NCBI GenBank assembly: GCA_000467715.1
Contig: AJFK01000894.1
Coordinates: 1 to 64,000, forward strand
Length of the DNA: 64,000 nucleotides
From: Hysterium pulicare CBS 123377
Lineage: Eukaryota; Ascomycota; Dothideomycetes; Hysteriales; Hysteriaceae
Reading direction: 5' to 3'
Shown here: positions 55,902 to 64,000 of the stretch, one piece after another
Position numbering within the stretch: position 1 is the first letter of the stretch
How the letters are laid out: each line of letters begins with the position of its first letter
Position numbers and translations under genes: made by a program
Notes under the pieces: generated by a model
Told to the model about the DNA's origin: nothing
The model's database searches: none
Seen by the model: the letters and a program-made list of their open reading frames with translations, nothing else

Positions 55902-56701
55902 TCAAAACTTGGCATACCCTATGTTCTTTGCAAAGGTAGCGTGCCACGGTACTGTCTTTTCGCCCAAAGCTAAATCATAGAAGAAGTGTGCATGGGCCCC
56001 TCCATCGAGGCCATTATACACTGGTTTGCCTTCCGGGGTTCGTTCGTCTGCGTAGTAAAACCTACCGTAGGTGTGGATTAGGGTCTTTGATTCTAAAAGC
56101 TCGGACAGTCACTCACCGATACCCTTTGTCAGCGTATCCCACTGACGCCGCGCCAATCCAATATGCTGAGGCTGATTTGCCCATACCGGCGGTGATGAAA
56201 CCTCCGCTAGGCAATACCTGTACGTTCAAGACATTACCGGTGAAAATGAACGCTTTCCGGGTGTCCTGAGGAAGTTGGTCAAAGCCTGCTACAGCTTGTT
56301 GTGCGGCAACGTATGCGCTCAATGTGTTGATTCGAAGGTCCTTCTCTACAACCTCTATCGGCGTGGATAGCCAATCATCCTTCCTCGGAGGGGCGCTCGT
56401 CGTGGCAGCTTTTTCGATTTAGTCTGACGTTCTGTGAATCAGTTCATCGACATCAATATTTACCATTGTAGATGACGATATTCGGTATTCCGAACTTCGA
56501 CTTCACTTTACTGAATATTGAAGGCACAGCATCCACGTCGCTGAAATCCGCTTTGACCGCGTAATATCCTTCAGGGGTATCGCCTTCTGTAATGCTCCGG
56601 GCGGATATAGCAACTTTATAGCCATGTTTGCTAAACTTCTGAGCGATCTCCTTTCCAGCTCTTGGGCCTGCGCCAAGAATGAGAGCGATATGTTTTGACA
56701 T
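55902..56701 (-). CDS. Short-chain dehydrogenase/reductase-like protein
   Basis: NAD(P)-binding Rossmann protein. Exons 56701-56464, 56408-56117 and 56061-55902 give 229 residues. The N-terminal dinucleotide motif is LILGAGPRAGKEIAQKF (TGxxxGxG-like), then DFSDVDAVPSIFSKVKSKFG and IPNIVIYNAA across the first intron. RINTLSAYVAAQQAVAGF and FIFTGNVLNVQ are helix 4 and strand 5. The presumed catalytic stretch is SASAYWIGAASVGYADKGYR, followed by FYYADERTPEGKPVYNGLDG and a C-terminal WHATFAKNIGYAKF. Length fits the small single-domain fungal members of this group. The substrate cannot be deduced. The gene stands alone, and its first intron has a GTAAAT donor, weaker than usual in this window. Confidence 0.85.
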
Positions 56702-57914
56702 GATGGTGGTGAGAGCAGTCTGAATTGATTGTATGAAAGATGGGATGCATGCCAGGTATGGCAGTCAGTATGTTTATATATTTATCTGCGATATATTCTG
56801 AGTTGGGATCATAGCAGCTTCTGATGACAAACTAGCATTCGTCGGCTTCGGAGATGCAGCCTTCCCGACCGATTGACTAACGCATGCACTTCAAGGCAAG
56901 TATCTGCGAGAAGGACGCTCGCCTTGGCATATCTAATCCTCGTTTCGCCACCTAAGTGCATGCTGAGTCACCATGGGTTGGTAATATCGATTCCTTCCAC
57001 CGGATGACAAAGATTGTGAAAGTAAGCGAGTACGTAGGCAGTCCTCCATTGAAGCCGTTTTTGGAAGTCATGGGGGCGCTAAACCGTTTCGGGACCTGCT
57101 CGATCTTCTCCTCAAGTTCTTACCGCCTCAGTTCTCCTTCAAGATCGTCCTACGATTTGAAATTCATTTCTTAAGGCCTCCGACACGATAGCCAAAAAAG
57201 CCTCCGTTTCCTTTCTGTATTCGCGGCGCACATGGTGACCAATTGCTCTACCAGTAATACGATGCATCCATTCAGTTCATTCTCCTTCTCCAATCACTGA
57301 ATGGCTACCCAGAAAGATTTCTTCGAAAAGTGTTCCAGAAACCTTCCACAATGGCCAATGTGGGGTATCCTGAGTGTCACCAGATTCAATCTTGTATTAG
57401 TCTAAAGCTCAGGCCGACTTTTGCTTCTAAAGCTTTGTCTCAACGTCTTTGAACCTTACAGTCGGTATCGTGGCTTTGCGCACTGTGCTGCGAACGTCCC
57501 CAACGCTCAGCTCGGATTCGTTCCACTGGCCTCTTGTCTGTGAAAGAGCGGTCGATGATGCCAGCCATTTTTACTCCGAGGAGCATTCTTCCTTGTCGTT
57601 GACGGGCATGGGAGATTGCTTGACGTGTCAAGGCGCCTCGAGGTGATGGAAGAACCAGCCTTGCGACTTCAAGTCCCCTCTCGAAGGGCTAACGCTAGCC
57701 GTTTCCGAACCATCTCGTTTCTTACGGCGATCTGTACTAGTTTCGGCATCAAACTGCTTTCCTCTTTCACTACTGCTACTTCTCATTAAGACCTGGACAA
57801 CGGTCGCTGGATATCCACTCGGTCCTTCTCCCCAATCCCATGGGAATCAACGCTCCAACCCACTGAAGTTACACCATCTCGTCATTATACATCACAATAG
57901 CTTGTACTCATGAG
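56702..57914. other. Divergent intergenic region
   Basis: Shared upstream region of the SDR-like gene (minus) and the unknown gene at 57915 (plus). No supported gene. Confidence 0.45.
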
Positions 57915-58940
57915 ATGGAAGGTTTCAATAATTCCGATACGTGGAGTTCTAACTTGATGACTCTGCATAGTCAAAAATTCTATCTCGAAGATCTTCTATC
58001 AAAGACAGCTACCACGCTAAATGCTTTGCGGGACAAGCAAAGCCGGAATGAAAGAGCGCTTAGCTCCAATCCAAGTCCCAGGGCAAAGAAGAAGAGGATC
58101 ATGCAGAGCAGATGGAGGACGGGCAAGACGATCAGAACATGCGAAAACGAGGAGCGAGTCATATTGAATTGTTTGCGTGTGTGTAGCAACAACATTCAAA
58201 CTTTGCAAACGATGGTCAACCCGTCCCAGTATTTTCCCGGTACAGTGGATACAATTACTCCGGCACTGACCTTCTCGGGAGCTCCCACCGACGAATTCGA
58301 CTGGAATGGGTGGTGTGACGAAAGAGAAGTCTCGCCTTTCGAGAAAGAAAGTCGATTTCTCCCTTATGAATTCGACGATATTCCTCCAGAAGTAATGTTC
58401 GATACATCTCAAAACCCGAGTCACACGGACAGGACTATAATATTCGAAGATGAAGAGGAGGCTCAAGAAGGTGCATTCGATTCACCAATAGATCTGAATC
58501 TTGCGGAAAAGACTAAGAAACCTGATCCACTCCAGATTCCTGGCATTGTCGCCGTCCCGAATGCCCCTCCAAATACAGCAGCAGGGCCAATCAGCTCATT
58601 CATATTGAGTCCGGAAGCCGCTGAGTTCGAGCCTGTCGGGTTGCAACGTGCAGATGACGAGGACTTCGAGAAGGTACCAGAGTTAGACAAGCTCACACTT
58701 CCAGGCTTACTAGCCTCACATGTTTACGAAGACGTCCAGAAACGACATTTCTCAGCTGCGGCTGTGGATCACTTGTTCAAACGCCTTTCTCCTTCCGACT
58801 CTGGAACAGAACTCCACAAGGCGCAAAGATATGCAAGCTGGAGCGCTGCGTTATGTGTCTCCGGGGGCAGCGCTGATGGAGAGACGGATTTGAGCAGCAT
58901 GGAGAACGGCAGCAACAGGTTCACTTCGGCTACTTGCTAA
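57915..58940 (+). CDS. Uncharacterised fungal protein, 341 residues
   Basis: A single exon from an ATG at 57915. I do not recognise a domain. The N-terminal ~110 residues look helical and basic: a heptad-like stretch (KFYLEDLLSKTATTLNALRD) is followed by a Lys/Arg patch (RAKKKRIMQSRWRTGKTIR) and another helix with NCLRVCSNNIQTLQTM. The middle is acidic and Pro-rich, with DEFDWNGWCDE and FEDEEEAQEGAFDSP. A C-terminal part includes LTLPGLLASHVYEDVQKRHF and AVDHLFKRLSPSDS. It could be a coiled-coil or signalling adaptor, but no evidence decides. Long uninterrupted coding with mixed helical character makes it a real gene with fair confidence. Confidence 0.65.
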   Translation: MEGFNNSDTWSSNLMTLHSQKFYLEDLLSKTATTLNALRDKQSRNERALSSNPSPRAKKKRIMQSRWRTGKTIRTCENEERVILNCLRVCSNNIQTLQTMVNPSQYFPGTVDTITPALTFSGAPTDEFDWNGWCDEREVSPFEKESRFLPYEFDDIPPEVMFDTSQNPSHTDRTIIFEDEEEAQEGAFDSPIDLNLAEKTKKPDPLQIPGIVAVPNAPPNTAAGPISSFILSPEAAEFEPVGLQRADDEDFEKVPELDKLTLPGLLASHVYEDVQKRHFSAAAVDHLFKRLSPSDSGTELHKAQRYASWSAALCVSGGSADGETDLSSMENGSNRFTSATC

Positions 58941-59630
58941 TGTTTGAAAGGGAAGTTGCTACTGGTGGGTTTTGTCAGTCATGCAACTGGATTGGAAATG
59001 TTCCGGAGAATGAAGTGGTTGGCTTCACAGGCCAGAAGCTCGTTCGGTTCTTGTTATTTGTTCTTCAATTGGCTTCGTTTTGTCGCGCGAAAACAGCTTC
59101 ACAGCAAAAAACAGGATGATGGTTTGTATGTACCTTGTTGATAGACTATAGCGCAATATGAGAAGTATATCAATGGCGTAATAAGTTAATAGAGTTTTTG
59201 GGGGTGGCATTCTTGACCCACGTCACGAAACGGTCGCGTAAAGGGTGATTTGTGCGGGCCATCTTTCCTGCTGCGATGCCGACGCACAGCCCCACCTGTC
59301 ACTGCTGTCTCTTGGATGCCATGCAACAGCCGAAAGGTCGCTCCACCATCGCTATTCACCTCTTCCATGCCTTCGCAACTCCTGATTGACCACAGAAGCT
59401 CCATGGAAGTCCTGCGCCACCTGTCTCTGTATTGGTTTCCCGCAAGAAAGTGGATACAGCCCGCTATTCTCCACTCCTAAACTACTAAAACCTACCCACC
59501 CCGCGGGTTGACGCCCAAGAACAATAGCTCGTCGGCAACTGCGCCTGCTGTCTTAGCTTTCTGCACGTCAATTTCAACTGCCTTCCCCTCTTCAGCACTC
59601 GGGAAGGTCAATTGACCCATTTATTCAACT
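58941..59630. other. Intergenic region upstream of CHO2
   Basis: CHO2 promoter and 3' flank of the unknown gene. I saw no clear inositol/choline response element (CATGTGAAA-like), and no gene. Confidence 0.45.
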
Positions 59631-62600
59631 ATGGGCGACGTCGACAGAGGTAGACCTGTCGAGAACAACCAACTGAAGGAACGCAACCCCCATAAGCCTC
59701 CGATGTCGCAGCGATTAAGCAACTCCGATGATGCGAAGCAAAAGGTCTTGGAGCTGAACTCAAAGGAGGATTCTACTGGGAAGAATGACAAGGATAAACG
59801 CACCTATGGAAGGACTCCAGATGGCACTGGTAAGTTCCCAGTGCTTCATTTTGGGATTCTGACGCTTTCGCTGGAAAGACTTGCCATTACCTGGATAAAG
59901 GACTACTCAGCCCTCCCTTACGCATTAATTGGAAATCCATTGTGCAGTGAATATGAGCTAATTTGACATTAATTCAGTCTTCATCGTTCCACAGACCCAT
60001 GATATGGTCTCACAACTACTCTCCCCATCGCAACCAAAGAATCTTTCGGACATCCTTGTACTCCTCGTACTGGCTGGATTGATTGCTACATTGTACTATC
60101 TCCCGTCAAACCTTCGAATACCTGCGTTTGCCGTGATATTCTTGTTTTGGCGTGCTGCCTACAATGTGGGCATTGGATACCTACTCCAAGTCCAATCGAC
60201 CCACAAGAGTCTCGTTCTATGGGCCAAGAACTCTAATATCTTCGAGAATCTTGCGACAGGGAAGAATCCACATCCTAGACTATACGCGCTTTTGAAACGA
60301 GAGATGGAGACCAAGATACCCAAAGACTACAAATTCGAGGACGCTCCAATCGAATATAACACTTGGCTTGTTTTCAGACGAGTAGTAGACCTCATCCTCA
60401 TGTGTGATTTTGTATCGTACTGCCTCTTCGCAATTGCTTGCAGTAATCGGCCAGTTGGAGAAGGCACAGCAACCACCATTGCTCGCTGGATAGCTGGCAT
60501 AATCCTTTTCTTGTTCAATCTTTGGGTGAAACTAGACGCCCATAGAGTGGTCAAAGATTATGCCTGGTACTGGGGAGATTTCTTTTATCTCATCGACCAA
60601 GAGCTTACTTTTGACGGCGTTTTCGAGATGGCCCCTCATCCCATGTATTCTGTTGGGTATGCTGGGTATTATGGAATCTCTTTCATGGCCGCAAGCTACA
60701 AGGTGCTATTTATCTCCATCATCGCCCACGCAGCTCAATTTGCTTTCTTGGCCATTGTTGAAAGTCCACATATCGAGAAGACGTACAACTCTCCACCGCC
60801 CAGAAAGCGCCTTTCAGAGACAATCGAAAGCCCTGCGCGTCCAGTCTCGAGCCAATCCGAGACCTTATCTATGAGCGGCCTAACGCCCCAAGATGACACG
60901 ACTCAGCCAACCGGTACACATAATATCATCGGCCTTCAGAATATTGATTTATACCGAAGCATTGATGTTGCAGTAATTCTATTCCAGCTTTACTTGTTCG
61001 CGTTCGCTGCCCTCACGCCATCAACTGCCCTCTTCCAAACTTTTTTTGTCGCAAATGCTCTTGTCTGGCGCTTGTGGTATTCACTTGGGATCGGATACGT
61101 ACTTGACCGTCAAGGGAAAAAGCAGAAATGGACTCGTCATTTCATCAAATATGGCGATACCAAACGAGAAGCCTGGCGGCAGTGGAAGAGCTTGTACCAT
61201 CTCAGTATGACCATGTGCCACGCCAGCTTCATGTGCGCCGCCTGGAAGATGTACGCCTTACCCCCTGATTGGAACTATGGACTCGCTCTTCTCAGGCACG
61301 TTGTTGGTGTGGCTCTGATCGCGCTTCAACTGTGGACCGTCGCCAGCATTTACGAATCTTTGGGAGAGTTTGGTTGGTTCTTTGGGGACTTCTTCTTTGA
61401 TCCATCGCCTAAGAATCTAACCTACAGCGGCATCTATCGATTTTTAAACAACCCAGAACGATTCCTGGGCTTGGCAGGTGTTTGGGGCATTGCTTTGATC
61501 ACATGGAGCAAGTCCATGTTTTTCCTCGCAACGTTAAGTCACATTCTTACCCTAGCTTTCATCCAGTTTGTGGAGCGCCCTCATATGCAGAAACTCTACG
61601 GAGAATCACTTCGAAAGCATTCTGGGCTTTCAAAGAGCTTGAGGCGGTCTCTTCCGTCCCCTATCCGGCAATGGCAGGGTAATGTCGACAGAGTACTTTC
61701 AGAAACCGTCGACTTTGTCGAAGACTTCCTTGACAATGCTCGTCCTAAGCTTGCGGCTGGAGTCGGAACGTTCGTGAAGGACACTACCGCTCTTTTCAAG
61801 AACTATCCCACCCGCATCAGCATTTCGCGATTGGCCGATGACATCGCTGGATTTGATCCAAAGGATTATTCAGTTGTGATCGAGGGTACTCGAAGCTCGC
61901 CGCTGGCCGAATCGCAGAGAAGTAGTGGTCGAGAAAGTGAGATGGCTCGAATGCCCGCAGCGCGAACAAGCGAATTCCGTACTATCATGTTTGAATACGG
62001 GGCACCGATCAAAGTACGCTGGACAGCGCCTCTAAACCACAGCAAGAGAGATTGGATTGGGCTTTACATGGTCGCCGACAACGCCTCCCGAGAAGTCACT
62101 CGTGTAGGCTCTAGTGGCCGCTGGGTGGCTACGAACCCCAGCGTTTACGACTCTACCAGGCCAGAAGAAGGCATTCTCGTCAGCGACAAAATCATGGCTG
62201 CCAAAGATAGAACAGATGGCGAGAACCAAGATTGCTACTGGGGCGAAATGGAATTCAAAGGCGATAAACTATGGTGGACGACCGGTGTTTTTGAATTCCG
62301 GTATCATCATGACGGCAAGCACAACGTCATGGCTATATCCTTGCCTTTCGAAATCCGTATTCCTCGGTTCGATGATGAAGATGTGGAGCTCGACTGCAAC
62401 GGCATGGTCAGAGGGCCATTCGAGGATGCTCTTCTTCCTGTCATTCAGAATTGCTTTGATAGGGATCCTGAAATTGCGCCCAGGAATGTGGATGAGTCGT
62501 TCGGGAGTTTGGTCGAGAGAGATGGGAAGTTCGCCAAGAGGGTTGTGTTCGCTGTTCATCAAATGTGAGTATTGTGATGCCTATTAGTGAATGAAGCTGA

Positions 62601-62818
62601 TCGAGAACAGGTTCGGCATCGAACTTGCTCCCGAGGTCGTGCAGGCTGATGGAAATGTCAAGAATCTTGCGTGGAGGATTTGCAATGCGAAGAAAGTCTT
62701 GGTAAGGCATCAACCGTGGTTCTTCAGGCGTATCTTCGACTTCTAACCGTTGCTCCAGGCCCCCTATAGCATGTCACCCAGTAAAGGAAGAAACACGCCC
62801 ACGGGAGGTTCATACTGA
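59631..62818 (+). CDS. CHO2: Phosphatidylethanolamine N-methyltransferase
   Basis: Integral ER-membrane enzyme making the first methylation from phosphatidylethanolamine toward phosphatidylcholine, with SAM as donor. Exons 59631-59829, 59978-62564, 62611-62701 and 62759-62818 give 978 residues. A hydrophilic first exon (GRTPDGT) joins [20 protein letters not shown], the family start. Two methyltransferase halves are seen: [20 protein letters not shown] with [19 protein letters not shown] near residue 283, and [20 protein letters not shown] with [16 protein letters not shown] near residue 558. A C-terminal beta-rich domain follows ([20 protein letters not shown] near 746). The end [19 protein letters not shown] is the conserved fungal C-terminus and fixes the last two small exons. 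All junction phases agree. Confidence 0.96.
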
Positions 62819-63351
62819 TCATCCGGCATCCCCAATCGTCCAGATTCGTGAAACCTGCAGACCGAATGAATGTACGGACCCAACAGAAGAAAAGTTGTAG
62901 AGCTTACCATTTCTACTATGCCCTCCCGTTACCTCAAGACATTTTCCCAGCTGCATTTTCTTCCCCATTTCTCATGAGTCGTGTAGTTTTGGTTTCGATG
63001 GGCTTACAAGCTCAGTACATACAGCATCAGGGATTTGGCTTTGCTTCTTTCTATAGCATATCTCATAAATAATCGCATTTGCATATTACCAGGCGGGCGG
63101 GAGAAAAATGCATGAACGAGGGCATTTGGTTTATACTGCATAGGTCACGGTAGCAGGACTTTGGGTGGGTGACTCCAGATTGCGCTTCTGAGTTTCAAAA
63201 AGTTGAATTGGAATTTTTTTGAGACATAATATCCATGAGTTTCATCATCATTCCTTCTGACTTGACATGCCTTCCTAGGCGAAGTCTTGTTACCTTTGCC
63301 GTGCTCTCTGCTACCATTGTCTGGCGGTGGTTTACTTGGATCAAGCCCCTT
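62819..63351. other. Convergent 3' region of CHO2 and But2-like gene
   Basis: Noncoding between two stop codons. Nothing further seen. Confidence 0.45.
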
Positions 63352-63918
63352 TCAATCATACATCGCATACGTGATGCCATGAATCGGATTCGCTTCTTCT
63401 ATTAAGTTTTCGTCAGTCCTGATCACCACTCCCCCCACCATCTGCCCTCTCGACCAAAAGAAAAATCACTCACCAAACCACGTCAACCCCAAATTCCTCC
63501 CACTCCCCGGATACAGCAAAAACTGCGCCACGCTCCCCTTCGCACATTCCACCTCCCCGCCTGTAACGGCCACCGTGCCATCATGATTCACTTGCACAGT
63601 GGCGATGTGGTCTTGCACTACGGGGCGCGTGGAGGCGTCCCAGGCGTCGCGGGATTGATTCATGCTAGGGCTGAGGGTGCTGATGTTGAATGTGAAGGGG
63701 GGTGTACCTGGTAATGATGGAGGGGTTAGAGAGATGGATATGGATAGGGAAGGAGTTGAGAAGGGGTTCCGTAGGGGACTAAGGAGAATCAGAAGACGAT
63801 TACCGGATAGCGTCCAAGGCCCACCGGGACCGCTTGGGCCGTTTGTTGCGATTGTGAAGTCGAGCATGCAGAGGCCGGCGGCGTTGGAGGGGACATCGAA
63901 GGAGATTTCGGTGTAGAC
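63352..63918 (-). CDS. But2-like secreted protein, 3' part only
   Basis: Two minus-strand exons, 63918-63474 and 63398-63352, are visible; earlier exons lie beyond the right edge, so this is a partial gene. An acceptor (CACTTAG) at 63919-63925 opens the frame VYTEISFDVPSNAAGLCMLD, then FTIATNGPSGPGGPWTLSGN. Later come ATVQVNHDGTVAVTGGEVEC and AQFLLYPGSGRNLGLTWF. The last exon adds EEANPIHGITYAMYD. This pattern resembles the C-terminal domain of fungal But2/Uba3-binding-like cell-surface proteins, usually secreted and beta-rich. The assignment rests on motif recall, so the family name is tentative. Proline- and Ser-rich insertions make the middle longer than I would expect. Confidence 0.6.
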
Positions 63919-64000
63919 CTAAGTGGGATGTTAGGGGCGGGGTTTGGAGAGGCGTGGAATGGGGAGGGCTGGGGTTGTGAGGGGCGGAGATGATCTATTT

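Noticed and set aside
1-64000. tRNA, rRNA, snRNA or CRISPR features
   Set aside because: A read for T-loop-like motifs and regular spaced repeats found nothing convincing; a covariance-model scan could still find a structured RNA.

Overview
This window is chromosomal DNA of a filamentous ascomycete (Pezizomycotina). The evidence is short introns of about 50-110 bases with GT(A/G)NGT donors and CTRAC-type branch points, dense single-copy nuclear genes on both strands, and filamentous-fungus families: an RTA1-like protein, a fused EGT1, a heme-thiolate peroxidase, peroxisomal Lon with a PTS1, and CHO2. I cannot name the genus from sequence alone. I see no convincing transposon, tRNA, rRNA or CRISPR array. 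Exon coordinates were derived by hand from splice signals and reading-phase arithmetic. Where a gene's exons sum to a multiple of three with a conserved protein across every junction, the model is fairly secure.

Left part (0-13 kb): an HExxH metallopeptidase-like gene and a small Cys/His-rich gene, both minus; then an RNA-processing and nuclear-pore trio. U2 snRNP A' (LEA1, plus) is tail-to-tail with the polyadenylation factor FIP1 (minus), which is head-to-head with nucleoporin NUP49 (plus). An RTA1-like membrane protein and an ECM4-type glutathionyl-hydroquinone reductase follow on the plus strand. Between them lies a degenerate ~62-66 bp tandem repeat.

Middle part (13-35 kb): two large minus-strand genes of the TORC1 amino-acid pathway are neighbours, LST4 (folliculin-interacting protein) and IML1 (the DEPDC5 orthologue of SEACIT). 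They act on opposite Rag GTPases. Next come three plus-strand genes at 26.4-34.6 kb that are tandem paralogues of a protein family I do not recognise. They share a ~150-residue module and diverge almost completely outside it. Two share intron positions and an 84-base exon; the third has no introns. This is the most interesting part of the window.

Right part (35-64 kb): peroxisomal Lon protease (minus), then a minus-strand run of secreted FAD-linked oxidase, 14-TM-type MFS exporter and secreted heme-thiolate peroxidase, which resembles a small metabolic or detoxification cluster without a synthase. After these come a PHD-finger protein with an unusual N-terminal Cys/His module, ergothioneine synthase EGT1, a short-chain dehydrogenase-like gene, an unrecognised 341-residue protein (plus), phosphatidylethanolamine methyltransferase CHO2 (plus), and the 3' part of a But2-like secreted-protein gene cut by the right edge.
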